Assembly: GCF_000143415.4 (NCBI RefSeq)
Contig: NW_003314280.1
Coordinates: 1,720,502-1,780,060 of the forward strand
Origin: Selaginella moellendorffii
Taxonomy: Eukaryota; Streptophyta; Lycopodiopsida; Selaginellales; Selaginellaceae
DNA length: 59,559 nucleotides
Direction of reading: 5' to 3'
The notes under the pieces: model-generated
Told to the model about the DNA's origin: nothing
The model's database searches: none
Seen by the model: the letters and a program-made list of their open reading frames with translations, nothing else
Part shown: one piece after another, positions 1-10,943 of the stretch
How the letters are laid out: the number at the start of each line of letters is the position of its first letter
Numbering within the stretch: position 1 is the first letter of the stretch
Made by a program: the position numbers and the translations under genes

Positions 1-182
1 CGGAGCTTGATGGCGGTGTTGAGCACAAAGGGCGTGACGAAGGCATGGATCATGCCCAGGCATTCCATGCGGCCAATGATCTCGTCCTCGGTAAATTGGG
101 AATTGCGAACCTCGCCAACGGATTGGTCATCATCGTCAAAGAACAGAGGATCGTGGATCGATAGAGGTGACGTCATTGCCAT
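1..182 (-). CDS. O-methyltransferase, N-terminal part (cut by window edge)
   Basis: The first 60 codons of a COMT-like O-methyltransferase start at the ATG complementary to 180-182 and run off the left edge. The protein begins MAMTSPLSIHDPLFF and continues with a dimerisation-region segment ECLGMIHAFVTPFVLN. It is nearly identical to the start of the intact gene at 46669. No stop or frameshift is seen in the visible part, but the two other partial copies in the window are rearranged, so this one may be a fragment too. The upstream region has the same leader and TATA box as the intact gene. Confidence 0.6.
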   Translation of the reverse strand, partial: MAMTSPLSIHDPLFFDDDDQSVGEVRNSQFTEDEIIGRMECLGMIHAFVTPFVLNTAIKL

Positions 183-374
183 TTGGATCGAGGGCGCAAA
201 AATCGATCAGCAATTGGGGAGAGCTTTCGACAGCAGGAGACTTGCACTTGCGATCGATTCTCTCGATTTTTAGAATCTATTAGAACTGGAATTAGAGATG
301 GAAGAGCTCCAAAATTGTAGAGTGGACCTCAGTTGTGATCGTCGATTTGTGGAGATGTGAGAGAGGAGGCTCCA

Positions 375-381
375 ATTTATA
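375..381 (-). promoter_or_regulatory. TATA box of the OMT copy at 1-182
   Basis: TATAAAT on the minus strand lies about 195 nt upstream of the ATG, in a block shared with the OMT copies at 29981, 31138 and 46454. The spacing gives a leader of roughly 160 nt. Confidence 0.5.
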
Positions 382-419
382 GCAGGGAGGGTTCACAGGA
401 ATAGGCTGGTTCCAGGGCT

Positions 420-1740
420 ACCTTATTCTTCACGTGTTTGTGAATTTTATATGGCTGGCCATGCCTCCAGCAACTTACTAATTGAGAGATTTCCATCTCC
501 AAATCGCATGGCAAAGCCCTAGTGCAATTTGGCACTAGGAATGTGAGCAAAGATCAGTCATATAGTGATTGCTAAGAGGAGTAATTGGTAGCAACAAACA
601 TGACAAGGGAGGCTGGGGCTGTCATGGATGACAACAGCTCACAACAATATATTTTCTGGTTTATCACTATTATAATTGATTTAAAATTTAGTAAAAATAA
701 TGACTACATATTTTTTGTTTTATTACTATTATAAATGTAAATTAATAAAATTTCCAATTTGACTTTAAATCTTAAATTTATAAAACTATTGTGTCTTAAA
801 TTATAGTTACAAATATCAATTATAAATAATAACAATCTCAATGTAATGCAATAACTTAAAACTCATGTACCCCTTGTGGGTCATTTCCCATTCTAATACC
901 AAGAAGCAAGTTTTGTTTGTGACTAATGTTGGTGACCATGGGCAATGAACAAGATTGCACGCTGAGATAAGAGGGGTACTCATCTTCTCCTTGAATCTCC
1001 AGGGCCTTCTCTACTTCGGGCTTTTCCAAACATGTCACTGTGCTCTGCTGTGGAGGTTGATGGGCTCGAGTTGGAACCAGCCATCAATCTTTTCCATGGC
1101 TGAGATCCGCCATAACAGAACATGACATTGACATACATTCTAGAGGGACAGAGGTGAGTGAGGGATCTGGATAAATCCACGCCAAGCCAAAGAGCTTGGG
1201 AGGTATTGGCGAGGCTGGATTATTAGACTAAGAACATCATGATTGGATGTTTTCACAACTGTGGTCTTTTTTATGTATGACAGTGACTTGAACAATCCAA
1301 CCAGATCCAAAAACCAGATTTTACTAAATGGACATTTCCTTGCATGGACAACTTTAATTAACCCTTGCATGGATTTTTGCTGTTAGAAACAAAGAAGAAG
1401 AAAAAGTTATTTGAACTAGAAAAAAGAAAAAATGAGATTATCCAACAAGCTCATGTGTCTTTGGCTAACAATAATTATGTGTTGGACTTGTCGTCATTGG
1501 TGTCCACAGCCTGTGTTCCTGGTTGCTCCAAGATGCTAAGTCTTGCATCCGGCTGGGCCAGTCAGCATTTAGTCTCCTTGCAAAATCTTGGGCTTCCTTA
1601 AATCTCAATCAATGTATGTCACCTTGAACGAAACTAGCGCCTGCAAATTGGATTGGAGATGAAAAACCTTGCTTTTTGAGCTCTAGAGACGAGAACAAAG
1701 CTCTCAAGGAAAACAATGTGGAAGAAGGGAGTATACACCC
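420..1740. other. Non-coding duplicated DNA, including an AT-rich repeat
   Basis: No convincing gene is visible. An AT-rich stretch at about 690-830 recurs inverted at 29585-29715 and again at 33675-33830, where it sits at a block junction. Short open frames here (for example 1365-1601) recur in the inverted copy near 28782-29030 but match no family I recognise. Confidence 0.5.
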
Positions 1741-1744
1741 ACAT

Positions 1745-2620
1745 ACCTCCTTTGAGAAGCTGTCCCGAAGAAGGGGACGTGATTCTCTGGAACACCATGA
1801 TCTCAGCCTAACTCTTCCTGAATCAGAGAACATTTGAGTGAAAGGAATACGAAGTTAAAAAACAGAGCTGATTTTACAAATGTCGTGGTTCCACTCCCCC
1901 GCAAGTATATCAATGTATTGCGCTCCCACGGCACCACTATATGAATCGACATCACAGCTTTGGGAGGGCGATGAAGGCTATGATCTCCATCTGGCGATGG
2001 TGATGGAGTGGCAATGCCATCGATTCGTGTGTGAACAAAGACTCTATTTCCTGCAGCTCCATCCCCCAAGAAGGTAGAGCTTGCTGCCCAGAGCCTGGCA
2101 CACGAATCCCCATGCCTTTGGTGAGGAGGAATCCGGTGCCACTGGGTATCAAAAGCTCTTATCGTCCAAGCCCTGTTTGGCTCTGGAGTCTGGCAAATAG
2201 TTGATGAGCAACTGTGAAAGGAGCAGCGCAAGTCTCGTGCACAGGGAAGCGTGCCGGATCGACGAGCTAAGCACCGGCAATTCACATTCTTCTTGCTATC
2301 ACTATATGCCTGGTTTGGGCATATTGACAAGGCAATCAAGGTCTTTCACACGATTCAGGATCCCAATGTCTTCTCCTGGAAAATCCTGTTACAGGCCTTT
2401 TGCGATGACAATCGCGTTGCTGAGGATGGAAACACCTTTGATTCTCTGCAGGAGAGGGACGTGGTGACCTGGACTGCGATGGTGATTGCATATGCCCGCA
2501 TTGGGCATCGTTTGCGCCAAAGTTTTTCTTCACGGGCCGCGGCGAAACCAGGTGGAATGCCTCTCATCCACCGCGAGGTCTTGCTCAATGGATGCTGTCT
2601 CAGGGACAAGTCAAGTTAAT
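1745..2620 (+). pseudogene. PPR protein remnant (copy in block P)
   Basis: Pieces of pentatricopeptide-repeat coding sequence are spread over several frames. At about 1755-1811 there is DVILWNTMISA followed by a stop. At 2270-2510 the frame reads GHIDKAIKVFHTIQDPN and then DVVTWTAMVIAYARIGH, the standard plant-specific PPR layout. Frame changes and stops separate the pieces, so no full PPR tract can be read. PPR proteins bind organelle RNA, but this copy cannot make one. The inverted copy at 27788-28640 has the same breaks, so the decay began before the duplication. Confidence 0.6.
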
Positions 2621-3429
2621 CCCAGTTGCTACTCGAGTACGTACTGCCACTTCCCGGTCCAATAAGGTCACATCGCTGGTTGGAATTCATGGCTTGGTGA
2701 CTTGAGATCTTCCTTTTTCTTTTCGCAGGAGAGGAAGTTTTTCGATGAGAAGTCCGTCCCGCTAGACACCAAAACGTTGTGTGAGCTCACGTCGGCAGCT
2801 GAAAGCCTTGAGGTGGACTTGACCAGTCGACTCTAGATTGGATGATGGAAGGAAAAACACCGAAAGAGATCTGGACTGCCAGACGATCTAACTGAAGTAG
2901 GAAGCTAATGTTATAGATCTCTCACGGGCATGGTAGCTTGCGAATTGTTTAATTCCAGCTCAGCTGTGGACAAAAAATGCATTTTGCTGGCGAGCTTCAT
3001 GCAGATTGGAGATGTAGACATGGTGGCGTGGTTGAAATTGCAGCACAGCACGAGATGAAGCCAAAGAAATGTTTGATCGATATGAAGGATCAAATCTCAT
3101 GAACATAATGCTAGAAGCATCAAATTCATGATCACGGCTCTTTTTCCCCAGGGTGGATATTGTGAAAAACATTGCTCCTTCAATTCGCTTAGGACCACCA
3201 AAACTACAACACAAGTCCGTCCACAAGCCAATCAGCAGGCTGTCCGATCAGCAGGATTCCTCATCCCCTCCGGCTACTAGCGACAACTAATTAAGTTGCT
3301 TCGTTTGGACTAATTGAGAAAACTCTCCGGTTTTTTATTTCTTCCCCTTTTTTAGCTGCCACTTAGCTCAAGTTTAGGGTTCATCGTTGAAGGGCTCGGA
3401 CGAGATGTCTTGGGGTTGGCACACAAGAA

Positions 3430-4889
3430 TGATCAGTAACCTCTTAGTAAACAACGGAGGCGAACCGCTCTTTTATAAAACTTATGCGTTTGATTGAGTT
3501 TGCTTGATGTTCCATCAACTTTGTTTTTGCGTATGCAATTGTCTTGCTGACGACATCAAAGTTCGACAATACACCAGACTGAATAACAACAAAGTTCCTC
3601 AAAGTTGCTGACGAACAACATCCTACAAAGTGATGAAGTAACACAACACCAAGTTTTCACACCAGTACGTGAGAAGGTCCAAAATAAAATTAAAAAAACT
3701 ATGTATGCCCGCACACCAGCACTGCAATAGTGGCTCAAACAATGATTCAAGTATCAAAACTAGACGGTCATTGCCTCGAGGAGGGAATACACATTTGGGT
3801 ACTGTTTCCGAGAAGGATCCCAAATACCATACTTGCCTCAGTACGGCACTCGTTTTCCAGCCATGTGCTGGCTCCGCTGGGTTGTTCCTTGGCCTTTTTC
3901 AAGAGTTTCTGCTTCTCATGGGGAAGGGTCTTTAAGACTAGCTTGATAGCCCCACTGCACATACTTCTAATTTCCTTACCAGTTCCTTAAGAATGTAGAT
4001 TTCATCCTGTCCAAGATTGGTCAAGCACTGGCAGCTCAAGCTCATGCGTCGTGTACGCTACTTTCCCTTCCTCTGCACATGAAACAGCTGCGCTCTTGGT
4101 CGGGGCTGGGCAGATGTACACAGTGTGCACCACGCAATGTCCAGTATACCATTCTTCCTGTGTGTTTCTGGACTAACAGTGACCTGGAGTGCAAGGATAT
4201 GTAACACTCGCTGCTCGTTAACCCACACTAGCACGCGATCCACATACTTGAACGAGTTGTATACTGCCTGGTGCGGCTTCCAGTTATCTGGCCTGATAAT
4301 GCTGGTTCACCCTTTAAAGCTTTCAGCTGGAACACTCCGATTTGTTGCCCTTGGAAGTTCAAACCGGTAGCCTGGATAGCCTCTCCAACCCACTTCCGGC
4401 CAAATCACATATCTTTTCTTGAGTTTGTTCACGAGGTTGGCCTTGAGCTTTGGTGAGCGATAGACTGTGCCCTTCAAGCGCTCTAAAGCCGCTTCACGAT
4501 GACCGAGTTGGTGCAAAAAGATCCACTGCAAACATAGCCCTTGAACACAGATGCGGGATCTCTAAGCTTCTCTACATCCTCTGTGTACCTGTTCTTGATG
4601 TAGTCTCGGATGCATTCAAAGGGCTCAGCTGTCCTGAAGGTAAGCAGGACCATTTCCAGTCTCTCTTTTCATCCAGGTACTTCTCCGGGCTTTCCAGTTT
4701 GGCTGTCATGTAGAGTTCATTTCCCGTCTCCAGATCCAGTAGAGAAATGCCCAAACGTCTCTTCTTGCGGAAGAATTCGTCTTCAATTTACTCTTTACAA
4801 GCCTTGTCTAGGAGGAACAGGGACATTGGGTGCTTGTCAGCATAAAGAATAACATCCGCTAGGATGCTGCTGAAGCATCTTGCCATCTG
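3430..4889 (-). pseudogene. Unrecognised multi-exon gene remnant, perhaps CRN/RHS-like
   Basis: Fragments run in order on the minus strand. An N-terminal stretch starts near 4889 and includes DKACKE, a stop, then DEFFRKKRRLGISLLD. A stretch ending ELPRATNRSVPAESF lies near 4310-4530. A further stretch at 4058-4250 contains HILALQVTVSPETHRK. That last segment resembles the hydrophobic-Q-x-T-V-S motif in the nuclease-like part of Crinkler and RHS-type proteins. The resemblance is from memory and weak. The reading frame is broken several times. The inverted copy at 40967-42370 keeps a longer open first part and helps define the exons. Confidence 0.35.
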
Positions 4890-4907
4890 TTGCAGAAATG
4901 AAGTATA

Positions 4908-6534
4908 TGTAAATGTCTGGATTTTTGTGTGTGGAATGCTTTGTTGACTTCATTGCTTTGGTATGGTTATGTACATAATGGTATGGGTGTGATGCTTGGC
5001 ATTGGATGGATGACTTGGTTTTGTTTGTTGACATGGAGACTTGTTGTCACTCATCTCCACACTCCTTCTCAAGGCTCTCACTGTCAGTCAAATGGAGAGA
5101 TTTGAGGAAGACTTCATGTTTCACTTGAGGCAGGGACTTCATCAGGATATCAGCAAATTGAGGTGGTTGAGCAAAATTCAAGTTGATGGTTCCATTGTGC
5201 TTGGTGCATGAACCCAATTGAACACTATTGCCAACATACTATTGAAATTTGTATCCTTAATCCCTGCAGTAACATTTTAAGCTAGATGGCTTTTTTCATT
5301 GCTGCTGCAGATCTAATGCATTTAGACTCGCACAAGGACATCATAGTGATCTGCTGCCTCTTGAAACATCAACTAACCACATTATGGTTATACACATTTC
5401 CTCTTCCATATTTCAGTGTGTATTTCCGTGTACCACTCATATACCTCATGATCCGCTTCACAGCAGCCCAAGACTACTCCCACACCAAATGTGAGGTTAG
5501 GCCTAGTTGAGACCATCAAGTAGATGAGACTCTCGACCATTGAACAATATAGTGTTGTGTTATCCTCTTCAGGAGTCTCATTTGAAGTTCATGTTTACTT
5601 CCATAGAATTATCCACTCAAGTTAGCATTAAGCATAGAGTACCTTTGGAGAATGTCATGGATGTATTTTTTGTAGGAGAGCTTTAGTACTCCACATTACC
5701 TATCTAAATTCCCAAGTAGTAGTGCAATTCTCCCATATCAGTCATCTTGAATTTGGCAACAAAGTAAGTCTTAATCCAGTTGATGAGTTGCATCTGATTG
5801 GAGGTAATAGTGTATCATCCACATATAAGGCTAAGAATAGAAATCCTTAACCATCTTGATATGGAGGGGATAGTCTCTAATAGAGTGTGATTGAGTTGCT
5901 TTGCCATGCTATTCTGCTAAAGAGTATAAGCTATTGTATACTGATGAACAATGCCAACCTCAATCAGGAAGTTCAAAAACTCACTGCTCATGTACTTGCC
6001 ACCACCATCCGTGTGTAGCACATGGATTTTCCTTCTAGTAAAGGTCTTTACCCAGCTCTTGAAAAGCTTGAAGTGGTCAAACACTTCACTCTTTGCATAG
6101 AGAAGACTCACCATAGTGTACTTAGAGTGGTCATTGGTAAAAGACATAAAGTACTTCTTGCGGCTAAGTGTTTCCATAAGTAGGTAGCACATGTCATTAT
6201 GAACCAGATTTAGCAAGCTTACTTCATGGTTCTTGATGTGAATGGAAAGTAAATTTGCTTGTCAAGATGGCCAGTTTTACACATGCCCAAATGATGCTTT
6301 CTGTGAGCTTGTTGCAAGCTAAGGTGTGCAAATCTCATTCATTGACATGCCATGAGGATTGAAACAAACCCATGTAGATGTCTGGATTTGTGTGTGTGTA
6401 ATGCTTTGTCGACTTCATTACTTTGGTATGGTTATGTACATAATGGTATGGGTGTGACACTTGGCATTTAGTGTCTTGCATGGATGACTTGGTTTATTTG
6501 CTGATGAGGAGACTTGCCGTCACTTATCTCCACA
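4908..6534 (-). mobile_element. Degenerate, internally deleted Ty1/copia element (block Q)
   Basis: LTR-like repeats of about 154-162 bp lie at 4908-5061 and 6373-6534. On the minus strand they begin TGTGGAGAT and end with CA. Just inside the right LTR, at about 5917-6216, is an integrase segment (MVSLLYAKSEVF, LHTDGGGKYMSSEF). A relic of the reverse transcriptase/RNase H end lies at about 5070-5650. The gag region and most of pol are missing. No matching target duplication is seen: the flanks differ (GTATA and AGGCC). It cannot move on its own. The sister copy is at 39290-40949. Confidence 0.6.
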
Positions 6535-6886
6535 AGGCCATGGCATGGTGGTGATCAAGTTTTCAGATGGACCTCTCAAGGAAGTTCATCACATTGACTT
6601 CATCACCATTGATTGCTGCTTTACCACCACTTTCTTCACAGAGTTGGTGGCGGTGCCATAGCTCAATGATTTTGTGTGTTTGAAAAGTAAGCACTTAAGT
6701 TGGAAATATTAGTTCTGCATTAAATAGTAGAGAGTTTCATACCAAACACCACTGGCTATAGATGAGCTCATGTTGTGCACCCTTCTGTGAAGAAAGTGGT
6801 GGTAAAGCTTTGATCCAAGGCTGCATTACAACAAAGTGAATGTGAGAGGTCCATCTAGAAACTTGATCACCACCATGCCACAGCCT

Positions 6887-7048
6887 TGTGGAGATGAGTG
6901 ATGACAAGTCTCCTCATCAGCAAACAAGCCAAGTCATCCATGCAAGACACTAAATGCCAAGTGTCACACCCATACCATTGTGTACATAACCATACCGAAG
7001 TAATGAAGTCAACAAAGCATTACACACACAAAAATCCAGACATCTATA
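6887..7048 (+). repeat. Extra copia LTR in inverted orientation
   Basis: This is a third copy of the 4908/6373 LTR, on the opposite strand and about 350 bp from the 6373-6534 LTR. Each LTR is preceded by the same roughly 100-bp sequence, which includes the block beginning GATCACCACCATGCCA, so the pair forms a fold-back. The same arrangement occurs at 38777-39451 in the inverted block. Confidence 0.5.
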
Positions 7049-7690
7049 AGGTATTGTCAACAATCTTTCAGGCAACATGTTAACAATTTAAGAGGCAATT
7101 GGTGAAAAGGTGAGTTTTTCTCCATCACCAGTGTTTGTTCTGGAGGTGTTATGGCTGGATTGTAGTGCTTCATTTCACATGACTCCCTTGAGGTTTGTGT
7201 TTCACACTTAGAAGCCTCTCCATGCTCCATAACAGGTTTACATTGGCAATAAATGACCACTTCAGCTGGAAGGCAGTAACATGGTGGTGATCAAGCTTCC
7301 AGATGGACCTCTCAAGGAGGTTCATCACATTCATTTCATCTATATACTCCATAGGTGCAACTTCATATCAAGATTTTGAAAAGAAAAAACTTTTAGGTAA
7401 GAACCAATTTTGTGTTAGTGGCTGCAAAGACTTGGGAGAGAGAATCCCAGATCAAGAAGATGAATGAATTCATCTCCAAGACTCAGTCCAATCATCGAGA
7501 GTGCTTTGCAATTCTTAGAGTCCTAAGTAGCCTACAAGGCGGTGTCAGTGTCAGGAGGTCTTACTTCAGTTCCCTGACCAAGTCCTAGCAAGCTTTAGCC
7601 ATCAAAATTAACTGGACTTTGGTCTTTCATAATGAATGATGCAAAGAAGGCTGCCACCTAGCATATGCTTACTCAAAGCAACTTGTTGTT
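7049..7690. other. No gene seen; holds the empty site of the MULE insertion
   Basis: Only short open frames are present, none recognisable. The interval includes 7544-7552 (GTCAGTGTC), the uninterrupted counterpart of the 9-bp target site duplicated around the Mutator-like element at 34474-38086. Confidence 0.5.
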
Positions 7691-8467
7691 AATAATGGCT
7701 CTTCTCAGCTTGCAGCCACGGTGGTCTCGTCAAAGACGGCGTCCAGCTCTTCGTGTCACTCCTCCACGACTACCCAACGATCTCCCCGCGAGCTGAGCAC
7801 TACTACTGCATGGTGGACCTCATAGCCAAGCTCGACGCTGCTGAGAAGTTTATAGCCGTGGCACCCCGACCGGGTGATCCACTCCACAATGCTGGGAGCC
7901 TCCAAAGTTCACAAGGACGTGGAGCAAGAGAGAAAGTCTGCCGAGCACTTGATGGAGCTCACATCGGATTGCTCCGTGGCGTACATGGTGCTGTCGAATC
8001 TCTACAACGAAGTCAGGAAGAAGGACGAGGGGGGCAAGATCGGGAGGCTCATGTACGAGAAGAACATCAGGAAGGAGCCGGCTTTCAGCTCATTGCGTTG
8101 AAGCGAAGAGTCCACGAGTTCTTCACGGGGGACACGACAATGCTCGAACTCCAGAGATCTTGGAGGAGCTGGAGAGGGTGAGGTCGGAGATGGCCAAGGC
8201 AGGATACACTCCAGACACCACTCTCATGCTTCACGACGTGGGGACGAGCAAAAGAAGCGCTTGCTCTCGTATCACAGCGAGAAGATGGCGATTGCATTTG
8301 GGTTGATCAGCACAGCCCCAGGAACTTCGCTGAGGATCATCAAGAACTTGCGCGTGTGTGGGGACTGTCACACTGCCACCAAGTTTATCTCCAAGATCAC
8401 GGAAAGAGAGATTGTCGTGAGAGACAGCCATCGCTTCCATCACTTTGACAATGGGGGAGACTATTGA
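7690..8467 (+). pseudogene. PPR protein C-terminal part with DYW domain, frameshifted
   Basis: The 3' end of a PPR editing factor reads through E/E+ motifs (VAYMVLSNLYNEV, IRKEPAFSS) into a DYW deaminase-like domain. Zinc-site residues are visible as [12 protein letters not shown] and [14 protein letters not shown]. The E and DYW parts lie in different frames, so at least two indels interrupt it. The protein ends FDNGGDY and stops: the cysteines before GDY and the final tryptophan of the usual DYW terminus are absent. DYW domains normally edit C to U in organelle transcripts. The upstream PPR tract is missing. The DYW end is repeated at 17113 and the E region is inverted at 33797-34352. Confidence 0.65.
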
Positions 8468-8584
8468 TAATTCAGGTAAGTTTTAATCTAATTTATTTTT
8501 AAAATAAGGAACAAAGCAAAAAGGTGGTTAAAAAGGGAGCTTAGTTTTATATAAATCCATGAAGGTCTATCAGAAGGAAAAACG

Positions 8585-8923
8585 ATGGGTTCTCACTCAA
8601 GTTCTTCGATCGATCATCCATCCCCAAATTCCTTGAAGCCGACTTGGTCTAACAAGAGGAAGCGTTCTCCACGTCCCCGTTCTTTTAAGAACCTAACTCG
8701 GTCGACCACTCCACACAAGAGGGTCCCTCTGGACCCTCCAGCCCTGTGCTCTCCCATGGATCTGGAAAGATCCGAGATGGATCAAGCAAGTTTCTTTGAA
8801 CTTAGAGAACCCAGAGAGGCGGACAACGAACTCGTGATGAAGCAAGAACCACTTGAAGAGTTAAGATTGGATCAAGTTTCTTGCTCTGAGGTCGACTGGG
8901 GGGAACTTCTCAAAGATCTCTAG
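8585..8923 (+). CDS. Uncharacterised 112-residue protein, acidic C-terminus
   Basis: An open frame from ATG to TAG encodes a protein with a Ser/Pro/Arg/Lys-rich first half (KRKRSPRPRS-like, nuclear-signal-like) and an acidic second half ending in SEVDWGELLKDL. No family is recognised. The mix of a basic patch and a short acidic-hydrophobic tail would suit a nuclear factor with an activation tail, which is inference only. A second copy at 17503-17853 keeps the frame open despite a 12-bp in-frame difference (extra KRTCS-like residues) and several substitutions. That mildly supports coding. It could also be one exon of a larger gene. Confidence 0.4.
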   Translation: MGSHSSSSIDHPSPNSLKPTWSNKRKRSPRPRSFKNLTRSTTPHKRVPLDPPALCSPMDLERSEMDQASFFELREPREADNELVMKQEPLEELRLDQVSCSEVDWGELLKDL

Positions 8924-8989
8924 TTTGATGAAAATTGGTCACTTTCGCAAGAGATGTTTTGTAAAAATAAACATTTTTAATAATTTAAT

Positions 8990-10103
8990 TTGAGCCAAGT
9001 TGACATCCCTGGGCCAGTTGAAAGTAACTGTCGTCCGGCACTGCTGCTGCTGCTTTCGATCGATTTCTTCTCGATCTACAGCACCATCGAAAGCACTCGA
9101 AACAACCCAAGCATCCACCAACACGAGCCGGGATTTCCAAGAGCTCTGGAAAGCCTATCAAATTTTCCTGAACCGGCTCTCGAGATCACTCGCAAAAGAT
9201 GACAACGATGGCCTTCCCTGGTGGTATAACATCAACCCGCACTTTCCATGGCCCTCCTTTCCATTTCTGCGGCCTCCAATGCTACCACCACCGCCACCGC
9301 CACCTTTGTGCCCACCACCACCGCCGCCAGTAAACTTCACCTCCAGCGATGTCGATCGAATCAACCTTGCTCTCAACGTTCACTATCTCCAAGCCGAGTT
9401 CTTCCTCCATGCAGCGTTTGGACACGGGCTTGACAAAGTTAATGCAAAGCTTGCCGAGAAGGGGCCACCGCCTATTGGAGGCCGCAAAGCTCAACTCTCT
9501 ATACAAATGGAGCATGTTGCCAAAGAACTTAGGCTCCAATCTACAGGTCATATCAGGTAGTTAACATTTCTTTCTCTCAAGTTTTTTTTTCTAAAGTTGT
9601 TTTCACACAGGGCAATCCATGATAAGCTGTCGGCCCCTGCTAAACATAGATGCTGGAGTGTGGAATTCCCTCATCAGCAAGGCTCTCGTTCACACTCACA
9701 CCGAAGTTGATGGTGGTTCTTTGCGGTTTGATCCGTATGAAAACGACGCAAACTTTCTCATTGCTGCATATGTGATTCCGTACATTGGCCTTAACACGCT
9801 CGTAGGTTCGAGCAATCGAGTGACTGGCATTCAAGCACGAAATGTAACAAAGAATTACAAGATTTTCAAGAGATTCTTTGTTTCTTCAAAACAGTTGGTT
9901 GTCCGGATTGATGGGAATCCAAGCTCCACGAATGACTACTCCATGGCCATCTCGAGACCAAGTTCTCCAAGTTTTGTACGGAACAGGGAGACGCTTCCAT
10001 ACCGGGATTGTTCTTCCCCAAGGGGGCTAACGCTGACATCTTTCTCAAACCCAGGGGCCCAAACTTTAGTGTGAATGACTTTTTGCCTTTCCAGAAGTTC
10101 TAG
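8990..10103 (+). pseudogene. Desiccation-related PCC13-62-like protein, pseudogene copy 1
   Basis: The remains of a ferritin-like desiccation-related protein of the PCC13-62 family. Recognisable parts in order are a proline-rich spacer, the ferritin-like core (HYLQAEFFLHAAFGHGLD, GPPPIGGRKAQLS), an intron near 9557-9607, RPLLNIDAGVW, AAYVIPYIGLN, and a C-terminal GLFFPKGANADIF. The parts lie in different frames: breaks occur after the first intron, before the C-terminal block and in the hydrophobic N-terminus. About 200 bp coding for the GQDAVIRTLLFE helix, present in copy 2, is deleted near 9920. No ATG is in frame with the start. Its 3' end overlaps the convergent B3 gene by about 38 bp. 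Most breaks are shared with copy 2. Confidence 0.65.
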
Positions 10104-10763
10104 CAAATGAGATTCCAAACTTAGGATCAGCCGAGGAAACCTTCTTGTAAAAACAAACGGTGTCTCCTTCCTTGAGCGAGTGCTCCCTCACATAATGAAT
10201 CCAGTGTGTTGTGATCAGGCTCCCGGTTTTCCCCTTCTTGCACCGGAGCTCCCAAACTCCGCCCTCTTCGTCCACAAATTCCACGAGAACCTTTTGATCA
10301 TTCGGGAGAATTGACTCGTACTTGACCGGGATGAGCAATCTGTGCAGGCTATTCACGTCGCTGGCGGTCAGCTTCTTGTCAAAAAGTAGAGCCCAACGAG
10401 ATGGATCGCAGGTGACGAGAGGATCCTCGCGTTTCCGGGGTCTCCACTTGTGACACTTCGTTTTCTTGGTGTCTCCCGCCGGCTGAATCGCGCCCGAGGA
10501 CGAGGAATCTTTCACCTCATCAGTCCTTGAACCGTAATCTCGATCGCCCATCTTAAGTTTCTTTACCTTTTGTCCCAGTTGTTGACATTCGTCCATGACC
10601 ACCACCTTTCTTTCATATCCGCCGTGAACCAAAGTAGAGCCCTCCAGAGCATGGATTTCCGTGGAGACCGCTTCCTTCTCAGGACAAATGTCTTCGAAAA
10701 ACTTGGCTGCAAGGCTGCAGCGTCCGCAAGAACCAACAGTCCAGAAAAATCTTTGCTTGTCAT
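10066..10763 (-). pseudogene. B3-domain DNA-binding protein, copy 1, 5' part broken
   Basis: The C-terminal two thirds encode a B3 domain: LLFDKKLTASDVNSLHRLLIP, VWELRCKKGK, THWIHYVREHSLKEGD and TVCFYKK. Plant B3 domains bind DNA in nuclear transcription factors. The start region (MTSKDFSGLLVLADA from 10763) is present, but 76 bp found in copy 2 are missing near 10612, which shifts the frame between the N-terminus and the B3 domain. The B3 part runs to a tail GISFARTSGKAKSHSH that copy 2 has lost. The two copies are therefore damaged at opposite ends. Confidence 0.7.
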
Positions 10764-10773
10764 CTCACCACTA

Positions 10774-10943
10774 GTGAAAAAACCCTTTGCTTTAATCCAA
10801 ACCTATACACTATTCACTGCCTTTTAAATAAAAGTTAAGCAAAAGGTGGTTAAGAAAGTGAAAAAACCCTTTGCTTTAATCCAAACCTATACACTATTCA
10901 CTGCCTTTTAAATAAAAGTTAAGCAAAAGGTGGTTAAAAATCT
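10774..10943. repeat. 85-bp tandem duplication upstream of the B3 gene
   Basis: The unit beginning GTGAAAAAACCCTTTGC occurs twice in a row, at 10774 and 10859, in the B3 upstream region. Copy 2 of the block has it once (near 19979). It is a recent local duplication after the block was copied. Confidence 0.7.

Larger units (their letters stand above)
1..3365. repeat. Block P, inverted copy of 27060-30370
   Basis: This segment reads as the reverse complement of 27060-30370. Matching landmarks include the O-methyltransferase 5' end (1-182 against 30186 onward), the PPR remnant (2230-2620 against 27788-28195) and the stretch around 2960-3226 against 27182-27448. The outer limit near 3300-3365 is blurred by small insertions. 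Copies differ by scattered substitutions and small indels, for example a TAG stop in the 30186 copy. The left end is cut by the window. Confidence 0.8.
3420..8190. repeat. Block Q, inverted copy of 33830-42420
   Basis: The segment is the reverse complement of 33830-42420 once the 3.6 kb Mutator-like element at 34474-38086 is left out. Shared landmarks in order are an unrecognised gene (3430-4889), a copia element (4908-6534), an inverted LTR (6887-7048) and the PPR E/DYW region (7690-8180). The left end carries a few tens of bases that also occur upstream of the CCR-like gene at 42453. Confidence 0.8.

Noticed and set aside
4908-6534. Target-site duplication for the small copia element
   Set aside because: Flanking bases (GTATA and AGGCC) do not match, and the sister copy at 39290-40949 also lacks one.
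9158-9376. Glycine-rich minus-strand frame (GGGGGG tracts), also at 18084
   Set aside because: It is antisense to the proline-rich spacer of the PCC13-62 pseudogene. No independent support.
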